Below, in pieces: positions 55,305-64,000 of a stretch of DNA of 64,000 nt. A program made the position numbers and the translations under genes. The stretch covers positions 992,001 through 1,056,000 of the forward strand of contig NZ_CP051154.1 of assembly GCF_012317045.1 (NCBI RefSeq), read 5' to 3'. The stretch's first letter is position 1. Every line of letters begins with the position of its first letter. The DNA comes from Leifsonia sp. PS1209 (GTDB lineage Bacteria > Actinomycetota > Actinomycetes > Actinomycetales > Microbacteriaceae). The notes beneath the pieces are model-generated. The model saw only the letters and a program-made list of their open reading frames with translations. It was not told the origin of the DNA and ran no database searches.

Positions 55305-57197
55305 GTGACTAACACGGGGGAGCGCGTCCGCACGCGCACGAAATTGTTCGGGATCGTCGCGGCGGGGGCCACGGCGATCGCGCTGCTCTCAGCGCCGACG
55401 GCGGCGGTGGCGGACACGTCGGACGACCAGCGCGCGGCCGCGTACTACGCCCAGGTGCAGGCGGCAGCGGCTGCGGCGGGAACCGCGGTCTCGCCGGAGG
55501 CCGAGCAGCAGAACGTGATCGACGGGATGGGCGAGTTCCACGCCACCGGGGCGTCCGACGCTGTGGCGTCGAAGTTCGTCGCGGGCAACCTGGTGAGCGA
55601 CGCGGTCTTCTACAAGGGCAACGCGTGGAGTGTGGGGACCATCCAGTCGTTCCTGAACACCAAGGGCGCTGGATGCACCACGAAGGCAGCGCCCGGATGC
55701 CTCAAGAACTTCAAGCAGACCACCTCGTCCAAGGCGGCCGACCCGATGTGCGCGGCATACCAGGGGGCGGCGGGGGAGTCCGCGGCCACCATCATCGCGA
55801 AGGTGGGCGTCGCCTGCGGCATCAACCCGGTGGTGCTCGTCACGATGATCCAGAAGGAGCAGGGGCTCGTCTCGACCAGCGCTCCGACCCAGTGGATGTA
55901 CGACCACGCCACGGGCTGGAACTGCCCGGACACGAGCCTCGGCTGTGACAGCAGCGCAGCATCCACGGGCTTCTTCAACCAGGTCTACGGCGCCGCGTGG
56001 CAGTTCAAGCGCTACGCGGACCCGGCGGGCACCACCCCATCGTTCGGCTGGATCAAGGTCGGCAAGGTGAACGCCGTGCGCTACAACCTCGACGCCTCCT
56101 GCGGCTCGGCCCAGGTCGCCATCTTCAACAAGGCGACCGCCGCGCTGTACTACTACACGCCGTACACGCCGAACGCCGCCTCGCTCGCCAGCTACCCGGG
56201 AACCGGCGACAGCTGCTCGGCATACGGCACCCGCAACTTCTGGATGCTGTTCAACGCCTGGTACGGATCGTCCACCGCAGGCTCGGTGCCCGCGCTGTCG
56301 CGCCTCTCCGGTGGGGACAGGTACGAGACGTCCGCCGCCATCTCCCGCGCCGCATATCCGAGCCCCGGCGCAGGGGTCTCCTCTGCGTACATCGCGAGCG
56401 GCTTGAACTTCCCGGACGCGCTCGCCGCCGCTCCGGCGGCAGCGAAGCTGGGCGGGCCGCTGCTGCTCGTGCAGACCACTGCTGTTCCCGCTCCGATCAT
56501 GACGGAGCTGCGCAGGCTCAAGCCGGCGAAGATCTTCATCGCCGGAGGGGCGGCCTCCGTGACGAATGGGGTGATCCAGCAGCTGCGCTCCATCACCTCG
56601 TCGGTGACGCGGGTCTCGGACTACGACAGGTTCACCACATCCATCGCCATCGCGAACCAGGCCTTCCCCGCCGGAGCCGACACGGCATACGTCACGTCGG
56701 GGATGAACTTCCCCGACGCACTCTCCGCCGGCGGAGCCGCCGGAGCGCAGGGCAAGCCCGTGCTGCTGGTCAACGGCGCGCTCGGCTCACCCGACAGCCT
56801 GACCGTCGCCGAGCTGCGGAAGCTCAAGGCCACCAAGGTGAACGTCGTCGGCGGCCCCGCCAGCGTGTCCGCCGGGTTCGCCAACGGCCTGCAGAAGCTC
56901 GGCTTCACGGTCACGAGGCTCGCGGGCAGCGACCGTTTCGCCACCAGCGTGGCCGTCAACGCCGCCGCGTTCCCCGGGGCGACGTCCACCGCGCTGCTCG
57001 CCTCCGGGGCCGCATTCCCCGACGCACTGTCCGGAGCGGCGTACGCCGCGGCGGCGAAGAGCCCGCTGCAGGTCACCCCGCAGGGCTGCGTGTACCCGCA
57101 GGCGGCGGAGCAGACGCTCCGCGCTCCGACGTACAAGCTCCTCGGCGGAACCACGGCGCTCAGCGATCTCGTGGGGAAGCTCAGCGTCTGCCAGTAG
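55305..57197 (+). CDS. Secreted protein with lysozyme-like domain and three cell-wall-binding (CW_binding_2) repeats
   Basis: Probable wall-associated protein, 630 residues. A signal peptide ends near AVA-DTS (residue 36). Residues 75-330 form an actinobacterial secreted domain with many Cys and a helix MIQKEQGLV (Glu185) after IIAKVGVACGINP, which resembles the catalytic helix of soluble lytic transglycosylases. Three CW_binding_2 repeats follow (SGGDRYETS, SDYDRFTTS, AGSDRFATS), ending in a Cys pair (GCVYPQ, LSVCQ). Enzyme activity is inferred. The stop codon is part of the rfbC -10 box. Confidence 0.75.
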   Translation: MTNTGERVRTRTKLFGIVAAGATAIALLSAPTAAVADTSDDQRAAAYYAQVQAAAAAAGTAVSPEAEQQNVIDGMGEFHATGASDAVASKFVAGNLVSDAVFYKGNAWSVGTIQSFLNTKGAGCTTKAAPGCLKNFKQTTSSKAADPMCAAYQGAAGESAATIIAKVGVACGINPVVLVTMIQKEQGLVSTSAPTQWMYDHATGWNCPDTSLGCDSSAASTGFFNQVYGAAWQFKRYADPAGTTPSFGWIKVGKVNAVRYNLDASCGSAQVAIFNKATAALYYYTPYTPNAASLASYPGTGDSCSAYGTRNFWMLFNAWYGSSTAGSVPALSRLSGGDRYETSAAISRAAYPSPGAGVSSAYIASGLNFPDALAAAPAAAKLGGPLLLVQTTAVPAPIMTELRRLKPAKIFIAGGAASVTNGVIQQLRSITSSVTRVSDYDRFTTSIAIANQAFPAGADTAYVTSGMNFPDALSAGGAAGAQGKPVLLVNGALGSPDSLTVAELRKLKATKVNVVGGPASVSAGFANGLQKLGFTVTRLAGSDRFATSVAVNAAAFPGATSTALLASGAAFPDALSGAAYAAAAKSPLQVTPQGCVYPQAAEQTLRAPTYKLLGGTTALSDLVGKLSVCQ

Positions 57198-57200
57198 ACT
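57195..57200 (+). promoter_or_regulatory. -10 box of leaderless rfbC
   Basis: TAGACT, 6 nt before the GTG; its TAG is the stop codon of the upstream gene. Confidence 0.55.
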
Positions 57201-57206
57201 CCTGGG

Positions 57207-57818
57207 GTGCAGATTCGCGAATTGAGTATTCCTGACGCTTACGAGATCACTCCGAAGCAGCACGCGGACGACCGCGGACTGTTCCTGGAGTGGTACCGGT
57301 ACGACCGTCTGGAGGAGGCCGTCGGCCACTCGCTGAACCTCCGCCAGGGCAACACGTCCGTCTCCAAGCGCGGTTCGGTGCGCGGCATCCATTTCGCCGA
57401 CATCCCCGTCGGGCAGGCCAAGTACGTCACCGCAACGCACGGCGCCGTGCTCGACTTCGCCATCGACATCCGGGTCGGCTCGCCGACATACGGGCAGTGG
57501 GACACCGTGTTGCTCGACGACAAGGACCGCAGGGCGATCTACGTCTCCGAGGCGCTCGGCCACTGCTTCGTCGCCCTCACGGACGACGCGACCGTCAGCT
57601 ACCTCGTCAGCGACGTGTACAACCCCACCAGGGAGCACGGGATCAACCCGCTCGACGCGGAGATCGGCCTGCGCTTCCCCGAGGAGGCCGGCGAGCTGCT
57701 GCTCTCCCCGAAAGACACCGAGGCCCCCGGCCTCGCAGAGGCCGCAGCGGCCGGGCTGCTTCCCACCTGGGAGGCCGCCCGCGCGTTCTACGCCTCGCTC
57801 GACAACGGAGGTAACTGA
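57207..57818 (+). CDS. rfbC: dTDP-4-dehydrorhamnose 3,5-epimerase
   Basis: Third step of dTDP-L-rhamnose synthesis. The 203-residue cupin has [11 protein letters not shown], the catalytic region [25 protein letters not shown] and LGHCFVAL. It starts with GTG without a ribosome-binding site. rfbA follows after 5 bp, so rfbCA form a unit apart from rfbBD. Confidence 0.95.
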   Translation: MQIRELSIPDAYEITPKQHADDRGLFLEWYRYDRLEEAVGHSLNLRQGNTSVSKRGSVRGIHFADIPVGQAKYVTATHGAVLDFAIDIRVGSPTYGQWDTVLLDDKDRRAIYVSEALGHCFVALTDDATVSYLVSDVYNPTREHGINPLDAEIGLRFPEEAGELLLSPKDTEAPGLAEAAAAGLLPTWEAARAFYASLDNGGN

Positions 57819-57823
57819 CCGAC

Positions 57824-58693
57824 ATGCGCGGAATCATCCTGGCCGGCGGCTCCGGCACGCGTCTGTGGCCGATCACCAAGGGCATCTCGAAGCAGCTGAT
57901 GCCGATCTACGACAAGCCGATGATCTACTACCCCCTCTCGACGCTGATGATGGCGGGGATCAACGAGATCCTCATCATCACGACGCCGGAGTACAACCAG
58001 CAGTTCAAGGCGCTGCTCGGCGACGGGTCGGAGCTCGGCATCCGGCTCGAGTACGCCGTGCAGCCGTCGCCGGATGGTCTCGCGCAGGCGTTCATCATCG
58101 GCGAGGAGTTCATCGGGGACCAGTCGGTGGCTCTCGTGCTCGGCGACAACATCTTCCACGGCGCAGGGCTCGGCTCGTCGCTGCGCAACCACAGTGAGAT
58201 CGACGGCGCGCTGATCTTCGCCTACCACGTGAGCAACCCGACGGCGTACGGCGTGGTCGAGTTCGACGACAGCTTCACCGCCGTCTCCATCGAGGAGAAG
58301 CCGGTCAAGCCGAAGAGCAACTACGCGGTTCCCGGCCTCTACTTCTACGACAACTCCGTCGTCGAGATCGCCAAGACGATCGAGCCGAGCGCGCGCGGCG
58401 AGCTTGAGATCTCCACGGTCAACGAGCGCTACCTGGATGCGGGCACGCTGCAGGTGCAGGTGCTCGACCGCGGCACGGCGTGGCTCGACACCGGCACATT
58501 CGAGTCGATGATGCAGGCCTCCGAGTACGTGCGCGTGATCGAGGACCGGCAGGGCTTCAAGGTCGGCTGCATCGAGGAGATCGCCTGGCGCGCCGGGTGG
58601 ATCGACGACGCGCAGCTCGCCGTCCTCGCCGCGCCGCTCGTGAAGAGCGGGTACGGTCGCTACCTCAACGGGCTGCTGGCCGTCGACGCCTGA
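57824..58693 (+). CDS. rfbA: Glucose-1-phosphate thymidylyltransferase
   Basis: First step of dTDP-L-rhamnose synthesis: dTTP plus glucose 1-phosphate to dTDP-glucose. The 289-residue product has [48 protein letters not shown] and [18 protein letters not shown] lies about 10 nt before the ATG. A strong terminator follows. Confidence 0.97.
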   Translation: MRGIILAGGSGTRLWPITKGISKQLMPIYDKPMIYYPLSTLMMAGINEILIITTPEYNQQFKALLGDGSELGIRLEYAVQPSPDGLAQAFIIGEEFIGDQSVALVLGDNIFHGAGLGSSLRNHSEIDGALIFAYHVSNPTAYGVVEFDDSFTAVSIEEKPVKPKSNYAVPGLYFYDNSVVEIAKTIEPSARGELEISTVNERYLDAGTLQVQVLDRGTAWLDTGTFESMMQASEYVRVIEDRQGFKVGCIEEIAWRAGWIDDAQLAVLAAPLVKSGYGRYLNGLLAVDA

Positions 58694-58714
58694 GCGCCAC
58701 GCGCATCCACGTCG

Positions 58715-58749
58715 GAAGGCTCCCGCTGTCGCGAACAGCGGGAGCCTTC
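58715..58749 (+). terminator. Terminator after rfbCA
   Basis: A perfect 15-bp stem (58715-58729 with 58735-58749), 5-nt loop CGCGA, followed by a short T-rich stretch. Confidence 0.85.
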
Positions 58750-58868
58750 GTCGTTTCCGCGGCGTGGCGAGCCGTCGCGCACGCGTGTGCTGTCGAATAG
58801 GGTGGCTGGTGGCGCCCGACCGCGCTGTCTACCGGCTCGCCCCGGCACACCGTCTCCGAGGAGCTCCC

Positions 58869-61208
58869 ATGACCGACCTCCGTCTGGGTACGGCGATCGT
58901 CGCCGCCGTCTGCGCCACCGTCGCCCTGGGCATCGCAGGCCCCGCAGCCGCAGCGCCGGCCGCGCCGGTGGCCTCCCTCGCGCGGCAGGCAGCAGACCCG
59001 GCCCCGACGCCGCCCGCAGGAACGCCGACGATGGGGGAGTACGCCCCCGAGACCTTCGCCGCAGCGGCGGCCCAGCTTCCCGCCGACCTCACCGACGCCG
59101 TCCAGCGTGACCTCGGGGTCACTCCCGAGGAGTACCTGAGCGACGCGGCGGCGGCGACAGACGCAGCAGCGGTCGTGTCGTCGCTGAAGAAGGACGGCGT
59201 CGACGTGGTGGCGTCGCGCATCGACGGCACGGACCTCCACGTCACCGTCGCGTCGTCGGCGGACGTCGCTCCCGCGGAGGCCACGGGAGCGACCGTGACG
59301 GTCGGGTCCGCCCCTCCCGCCATGAGCGGTCTCCGGCTGAACGCGGCGGCAGCGCCCCTGCTCGGCGGGACGGCGTGGGGCTACCTCGTCGACGCGAACA
59401 GCGGGGAGCGCTGCTCGATCGGCTTCAACGGCACGGACGCGAGCAACCAGCAGCAGTTCGTGACGGCAGGGCACTGTGTGCAGGGAACGCCGTATTCCTC
59501 GATCATGCAGATCGTCCAGAGCAGGCCGAGCGACCCGGCCGCGCAGTTCGGAGCGACCATCGGCTCTCCCGTCGCCGGGACGTTCCGGTTCGGCGGCGGC
59601 TTCGACTCCGGCCGGATCGCTGTGACCAGCACCGCTTTCGCGCCCCAGGCGGCCATCTCCACCTGGGGCGGTGCGCAGGGCGCGCCGACCGCGAGTTCGC
59701 TCGGCATCAAGGGCGACACGACGGCCGTGGTCGGGGCCTCGATGTGCAAGTCGGGGTCGAGCAGCGGCTGGACCTGCGGAAAGGTGCTGGCCGTCGACGC
59801 GATGGTCGACGTGGACGGTCAGGACGTCAACGAGATCATCAGCGATGCGTGCGTGCTGAAGGGCGACAGCGGCGGCTCGGCCGTCGTCGGGGCGTACGCC
59901 CTCGGTGTGACGAGCGCCAGCTCGCAGTCGGACACCTGCGGCTCAGGACAGCTCGGTGCCTTCTTCCCGCTGCGCTCCTCCGCGTCGCCCAGCGTCGCAT
60001 CGCAGCAGCCCGGCTGGAAGCTGTCGGTGGCCGTCTCGGCGCCCGTGCCCTCCGTGCACGACGGTTCGACCGTGTTCGCGCCCGGATCGCTGACCGGAAC
60101 CGTCGCGGGCGGGAACGCCCAGACGACCGTGTCCGTCTACTACGACGGCCGCACGGACGCCTCCGGTGCGAACACGACCGCCACGGTGTCGTCGGCGGGG
60201 GCGTGGAGCGTACCCCTGCCCACGACGCCGGGGAAGCATACATACCGCCTGGTCTCGCGGTGGGGCACCACCGCGGCCGCGACCTCGACGGGGACGATCA
60301 CGACCGTCGCCAAGCCCGCCGTCGCGCGGCTGTCCGGCAGCGACCGCTTCGACACCGCCGTGCAGATCTCGCGCGCCGGATTCCCCGGCACGGCGAAGAC
60401 GGTGGTCGTCGCCTCCGGAGTCGACTTCCCGGATGCGCTCTCGGCAGCACCCGCCGCGGTCGCGCTCGGCGCCCCGCTGCTGCTGACGATGCCCGGGGCG
60501 CTCCCCGCATCCATCGCCGCCGAGATCGCCCGGTTGAAGCCCACCAGGATCATCGTGGTCGGCGGGGTCAACGCCGTATCCGCCGGTGTCGCGAAGACAC
60601 TCTCGTCGTACGGCACGGTCACGCGGCTGGCCGGGGGCGACAGGTACGAGACGTCGAGGAAGGTCACGGCGTTCGCGTTCGGGAGCGCGAAGCGGGTCTA
60701 CATCGCCACGGGCACCTCGTTCCCGGATGCGCTGTCGGCCGGAGCGGCGGCCGGAGCGTTCGCGAACCCCGTCGTGCTCGTCCCCGGCTATGCCGCGGGA
60801 GCGGACGCGGCGACCTCGTCGCTCATCTCGAAGCTCGGCGCCACCTCGATCGCGGTGGTCGGCGGCCCGGTGAGCGTGTCCAACGCGCTCGCCACGTCGC
60901 TCGGCCGCATCGCCCCTGTCACCCGGCTCGGGGGCAGCGACCGCTTCGAGACCGCGCAGGTGGTCAACAAGAACGTGTTCTCCTCGGACACGGCCCTGTT
61001 CGTCGCCTCCGGGGTGACCTTCCCCGACGCTCTGGCCGGATCGGCACTCGCCGGAGCGAAGGGCGCCCCGCTCTACGTCGTGCCGACCGGATGCGTCGCC
61101 CAGAGCACCGTGGCGGAGGTCGGCAGGCTCGGCGCGACCGCCATGACCGTCCTCGGCGGGACGGCGGCGCTCTCGTCCGGCATCTCGTCGCTCAGCGTCT
61201 GCCCGTAG
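58869..61208 (+). CDS. Secreted S1-family (alpha-lytic/streptogrisin-type) serine protease with wall-binding repeats
   Basis: Extracellular protease anchored to the wall, 779 residues. After a signal peptide and a pro-region resembling alpha-lytic protease propeptides, the catalytic domain has TAGHC (His202), GFDSGRIAV (Asp246) and KGDSGGSAV (Ser334). An Ig-like domain follows (about 390-480), then three CW_binding_2 repeats (SGSDRFDTA, AGGDRYETS, GGSDRFETA) and a terminal Cys pair (GCVAQS, LSVCP). The ATG has GAGGAG upstream and gives the signal peptide; an earlier in-frame start does not. The substrate is unknown. Confidence 0.88.
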   Translation: MTDLRLGTAIVAAVCATVALGIAGPAAAAPAAPVASLARQAADPAPTPPAGTPTMGEYAPETFAAAAAQLPADLTDAVQRDLGVTPEEYLSDAAAATDAAAVVSSLKKDGVDVVASRIDGTDLHVTVASSADVAPAEATGATVTVGSAPPAMSGLRLNAAAAPLLGGTAWGYLVDANSGERCSIGFNGTDASNQQQFVTAGHCVQGTPYSSIMQIVQSRPSDPAAQFGATIGSPVAGTFRFGGGFDSGRIAVTSTAFAPQAAISTWGGAQGAPTASSLGIKGDTTAVVGASMCKSGSSSGWTCGKVLAVDAMVDVDGQDVNEIISDACVLKGDSGGSAVVGAYALGVTSASSQSDTCGSGQLGAFFPLRSSASPSVASQQPGWKLSVAVSAPVPSVHDGSTVFAPGSLTGTVAGGNAQTTVSVYYDGRTDASGANTTATVSSAGAWSVPLPTTPGKHTYRLVSRWGTTAAATSTGTITTVAKPAVARLSGSDRFDTAVQISRAGFPGTAKTVVVASGVDFPDALSAAPAAVALGAPLLLTMPGALPASIAAEIARLKPTRIIVVGGVNAVSAGVAKTLSSYGTVTRLAGGDRYETSRKVTAFAFGSAKRVYIATGTSFPDALSAGAAAGAFANPVVLVPGYAAGADAATSSLISKLGATSIAVVGGPVSVSNALATSLGRIAPVTRLGGSDRFETAQVVNKNVFSSDTALFVASGVTFPDALAGSALAGAKGAPLYVVPTGCVAQSTVAEVGRLGATAMTVLGGTAALSSGISSLSVCP

Positions 61209-61214
61209 CCGGTC

Positions 61215-61231
61215 CACCCCCGAACGGGGTG
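61215..61231 (+). terminator. Small hairpin after the protease gene
   Basis: CACCCC (61215-61220) pairs with GGGGTG (61226-61231) around CGAAC, 7 bp after the stop. Short, followed by AAAAC rather than T residues; a weak call. Confidence 0.35.
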
Positions 61232-61325
61232 CGGCAAAACTGAGGCAAATTCAATAAACGAGCGTTCGACGCAATTTGCATGCAATTCCTTTGCGTCAGA
61301 GGGCCCAAACGCTGCGTATCCTGGC

Positions 61326-61331
61326 TAGGCT
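61326..61331 (+). promoter_or_regulatory. -10 box of wall-binding protein gene 2
   Basis: TAGGCT, 7 nt before the GTG at 61339. The preceding 100 bp are AT-rich for this genome and hold the palindrome TTGCATGCAA near 61276-61285. Confidence 0.5.
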
Positions 61332-61338
61332 CGACGAT

Positions 61339-63468
61339 GTGTTGACCCGCCACGCTCGCGCGCGCCTTCTCGCAGCGCTCATGACGACCATCGCCGTGAC
61401 GCTCGGAGGCGCGATTCTCGGCGCGCCTGCGCAGGCCCAGGAGCCGGGGTCCGCATCCGCAGCGGTGTCCGCATCCCGACCGGCCGCCGGGGTCCTCGGC
61501 CCGGTGAAGACGGCGGTCGCCTCCGGGTTCGATCCGGGCAACATCATCAGCGACTACAACTTCTACAACGGCTCGGCGCTCGACGCCGGCGCCATCCAGG
61601 CGTTCCTGAACACCCAGGTCTCCACCTGCCGCGCCGGATACACCTGCCTCAAGGACTACCGCCAGAGCACGTTCTCCCGGGCCGGAGACGCCATGTGCGC
61701 GGCATACACCGGAGGCGCGAACGAGACCTCGGCGACGATCATCGCCAAGGTCGGAGCCGCCTGCGGGATCAGCCAGAAGGTGCTGCTCGTGCTCCTGCAG
61801 AAGGAGCAAGGGCTTGTCAAGGACACCTGGCCGACCACGGGGCAGTACAACAAGGCCACCGGGTACGCCTGCCCGGACACCGCGGCGTGCGACTCGCAGT
61901 ATTTCGGCTTCTACAACCAGGTCTACATGGCGGCGTGGCAGTACAAGCGCTACGGCAACCCGCCGGGGACCAACAACTCGTTCACCTGGTTCCCGGTCGG
62001 CCAGGTCAGCGCCATCCGCTGGAGCCCCAACGCCGCGTGCGGCGCCGGCAACGTGCTGATCCAGAACAAGGCCACCGCCGCCCTCTACTACTACACGCCG
62101 TACCAGCCGAACGCCGCGGCCCTCGCCAACCTGTACGGAACGGGCGACGGCTGCTCCGCATACGGCAACCGCAACTTCTGGGTGCAGTACACGGACTGGT
62201 TCGGGCCCACCTCCGGTGGTGTCCCGCCGACCGGCAACTACGAGTCGGCCACGCTCACCGCGTCGTCGTTCTCCGTCGCGGGATGGGCGATCGACCTCAC
62301 GCTCGCGACCTCGGTGGTGAGCGTGCAGATCACCTGGAACACTCCGTCCGGAGTCAGCACGCAGACGGTGGCTGCGTCGGCGTCCAGGCCGGATGTCGGC
62401 AACGCCTTCCCGGCGGCCGGCGCCAACCACGGGTTCAGCGCGAGCATCCCGCGCTCGGGCGACGGCCAGTACTCCGCCTGCATCACCGCCATCGCGGCAC
62501 CGGGAAACACGGCGGGGAACGCGGCGTTCGGCTGCAGGACCGTGCTGTTCTCCTCCGGCATCAACGGCAGCCCGACGGCGGGCAGGGTGCAGGGCGCAGA
62601 CCGGTTCGACACTTCGGTGGCCGTGTCCAAGGCCGCGTACCCGGCCGCGGGCGTTCCTGTGGCGTACATCGCGTCCGGCGCGAACTTCGCCGACGCGATC
62701 AGCGCAGGACCGGCGGCCGCCGCCCAGAAGGGGCCGCTGCTGCTCGCGAACGTCGGCTTCGTCCCCTCCTCCGTCCTCGCCGAGCTGAAGCGGCTCGCGC
62801 CGAAGAAGATCGTGGTGGTCGGCGGGGCCGCAGCCATCGGAGACGGCGTGCTGGCGACGCTGCGCACCGTCCAGCCCAACACCGTGCGGGTCGCGGGCTA
62901 CGACCGCTTCGAGACCTCCAGACAGCTCGCGAAGTACGCCTTCCCGGCAGCGACCGGCGCGTACTTCGCCTCGGGCGTCAACTTCCCGGATGCGCTCTCC
63001 GCTGCGGCAGCAGCCGGCGTCGCCGCGCAGCCGATGCTGCTGGTCACCGGCTCTGCTGCCCTGGATGCGCCGACGGCGTCGTACCTCGCCGCCTCGGCCG
63101 TCAAGACGGCCACGATCATCGGCGGCCCGAGCGCCGTCGGGAACGGCTACGAGACGGCGCTGAAGAACGTCGGAGTGACCGCGACGCGGATCGGCGGAAG
63201 CGACAGGTTCGAGACGAGTCACCTGATCAACGCGTCGAAGTTCCCGACCGCGTCCACGGTCTACATCGCGGCGGGCACGACATTCCCGGATGCGCTCTCC
63301 GGCTCCACGCTCGCCGGGGCGACCAGAGGCCCGCTGTTCGTCACACCCGGCTGGTGCGTCCCTCGCTCGATCGGCAACGACATCGCAAAGATGAGGGCGA
63401 CGAAGGTGGTCTTCATCGGAGGTCCGGCCGTGCTGTCGGCGGACGCCGTGGCGTTCAAGCCGTGCTGA
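61339..63468 (+). CDS. Secreted lysozyme-like protein with beta-sandwich domain and three wall-binding repeats
   Basis: Paralogue of the protein at 55305, 709 residues. The signal peptide ends near AQA-QEP (residue 33). Residues 60-300 match the other protein closely, with LLQKEQGLV (Glu156) and YYYTPYQPN. An extra beta-sandwich domain (VAGWAIDL, SRPDVGNAFP, NHGFSASIP) not in the paralogue follows, then three CW_binding_2 repeats (QGADRFDTS, AGYDRFETS, GGSDRFETS) and the closing Cys pair (GWCVPR, FKPC). Peptidoglycan cleavage is inferred. It overlaps the converging glycosyltransferase gene by 14 bp. Confidence 0.73.
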   Translation: MLTRHARARLLAALMTTIAVTLGGAILGAPAQAQEPGSASAAVSASRPAAGVLGPVKTAVASGFDPGNIISDYNFYNGSALDAGAIQAFLNTQVSTCRAGYTCLKDYRQSTFSRAGDAMCAAYTGGANETSATIIAKVGAACGISQKVLLVLLQKEQGLVKDTWPTTGQYNKATGYACPDTAACDSQYFGFYNQVYMAAWQYKRYGNPPGTNNSFTWFPVGQVSAIRWSPNAACGAGNVLIQNKATAALYYYTPYQPNAAALANLYGTGDGCSAYGNRNFWVQYTDWFGPTSGGVPPTGNYESATLTASSFSVAGWAIDLTLATSVVSVQITWNTPSGVSTQTVAASASRPDVGNAFPAAGANHGFSASIPRSGDGQYSACITAIAAPGNTAGNAAFGCRTVLFSSGINGSPTAGRVQGADRFDTSVAVSKAAYPAAGVPVAYIASGANFADAISAGPAAAAQKGPLLLANVGFVPSSVLAELKRLAPKKIVVVGGAAAIGDGVLATLRTVQPNTVRVAGYDRFETSRQLAKYAFPAATGAYFASGVNFPDALSAAAAAGVAAQPMLLVTGSAALDAPTASYLAASAVKTATIIGGPSAVGNGYETALKNVGVTATRIGGSDRFETSHLINASKFPTASTVYIAAGTTFPDALSGSTLAGATRGPLFVTPGWCVPRSIGNDIAKMRATKVVFIGGPAVLSADAVAFKPC

Positions 63469-64000
63469 TGTCGTCCAGCTGCAGGTAGCGGTAGAACTCC
63501 GCCTTGAGCTCGGCCAGGGAGTGGTGCTGGTTGGTCTCGTCGAGGACGAACTCGATCGGGGTGTCGACCTTGCGCAGGCGCCAGCCGCGCTTGCGGGCAT
63601 AGCCGCACATCCACACGTCTTCGAGGAACGCGAAGTAGCGGGGGAGTTCGGTGAAGAACGACAGATCGCTGACGATGTCGATGTCGCACGCGCAGCCGCC
63701 GGTGCCCACGTAGCTGACCCGGTCGCCCGGCTCCGCGGGCCTGCGGGCCCAGTAGTCCCCGTCCATCGTCCAGGCCCAGAACCCGGCGATGGTGTGTGGA
63801 CCGGACGCGGCAAGCAGGTCGGTGACCAGGTGGTCGCTCACGTCCTGGTCGTCGTCGAGCATCAGGAAGGCGCCGCGGTAGCCGTCGACGTAGAGTTTGC
63901 GCGCCACGAAGAAGCGGCCGAGGCCGCCCATGTTCACCCTGCTGGTGAACATGCTCACCTCGGCGAGAGCGCCGTGCGGGCGGTACGCGGCGATGCGCTT
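63455..64000 (-). CDS. Glycosyltransferase, GlfT2-like GT2 family (cut by window edge)
   Basis: C-terminal part of a glycosyltransferase; the frame stays open to the right edge, so the true start is outside. 181 residues are visible, including the metal-binding LMLDDDQDV (DDD), GFWAWTMDGDYW, VGTGGCACDI and the late FLEDVWMCGYARKRGWRL (acid/base Asp candidate). The pattern recalls galactofuranosyl or related polymerases of actinobacteria. An internal GTG at 63958 is not the real start. Confidence 0.75.
   Translation of the reverse strand, partial: KRIAAYRPHGALAEVSMFTSRVNMGGLGRFFVARKLYVDGYRGAFLMLDDDQDVSDHLVTDLLAASGPHTIAGFWAWTMDGDYWARRPAEPGDRVSYVGTGGCACDIDIVSDLSFFTELPRYFAFLEDVWMCGYARKRGWRLRKVDTPIEFVLDETNQHHSLAELKAEFYRYLQLDDISTA

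Noticed and set aside
61192..63813. 873-codon open frame on the minus strand
   Set aside because: Shadow of the secreted protein gene at 61339; the real minus-strand gene at this place is the glycosyltransferase in another frame.

Overview
This is a GC-rich chromosomal segment of an actinobacterium, most probably a Microbacteriaceae member close to Leifsonia. The evidence is the strong G/C third-position bias, the acyl-CoA carboxylase with a small epsilon subunit next to birA, the sdhCDAB order, an LpdA-like quinone reductase, many GTG starts, and many genes that appear leaderless: a TANNNT -10 box lies 6-7 nt before the start codon. I see no rRNA, tRNA, CRISPR, insertion sequence or prophage. 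Most of the window is ordinary core metabolism with a few accessory inserts.

Layout. 1-3.6 kb: glycerol catabolism (glpD partial, glpF, glpK). 3.6-8.1 kb, minus strand: HAD phosphatase, GNAT acetyltransferase, trpS, xthA and a YihY/BrkB membrane protein. 8.2-11.7 kb: sdhCDAB on the minus strand, with two back-to-back palindromes upstream. 11.8-16.7 kb: a membrane-anchored alpha/beta hydrolase, manC, a divergent GT4 mannosyltransferase-like gene and corA. 16.7-30.1 kb: nucleoside uptake and salvage (BMP lipoprotein, ABC ATPase, two permeases, cdd, deoA, add, an orphan PTS IIA/IIB pair, a phosphohexomutase and a purine nucleoside phosphorylase), interrupted by an ArsR-like regulator/MFS exporter pair. 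30.1-34.5 kb: quinone reductase, CPA1 Na+/H+ antiporter and an AbiEi/DUF559-like protein. 34.4-45.3 kb: acyl-CoA carboxylase alpha, Maf, a 23S/tRNA uracil methyltransferase-like protein, a two-component system with a third degenerate membrane partner, carboxylase epsilon and beta, a small accessory secreted/membrane gene pair, and birA. 45.3-49.6 kb: PH-domain protein, GtrA, purK, purE and an LCP ligase. 49.7-64 kb: surface-polymer region with two acyltransferases, glycosyltransferases, the four dTDP-rhamnose genes split into rfbBD (minus) and rfbCA (plus), and three large secreted proteins with cell-wall-binding repeats.

How the parts fit. The nucleoside block takes up nucleosides through one ABC transporter and converts them by deamination, phosphorolysis and sugar-phosphate isomerisation. 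Two of its transcription units share the same 14-bp palindrome (TGCTCA-N2-TGAGCA), which points to a dedicated regulator. The carboxylase subunits, their biotin ligase and Maf form the usual actinobacterial fatty-acid precursor neighbourhood. The right-hand 14 kb supplies dTDP-rhamnose, polymer assembly and ligation, and proteins that bind the resulting wall.

Most unusual observations: the shared TGCTCA operators, a dispersed TCCGY-N4-GCGGA micro-repeat family at three gene ends, the secreted proteins that pair a lysozyme-like domain with wall-binding repeats, the palindromes before sdhC, an EIIA/EIIB pair with no EIIC, and the accessory gene pair between accD and birA.
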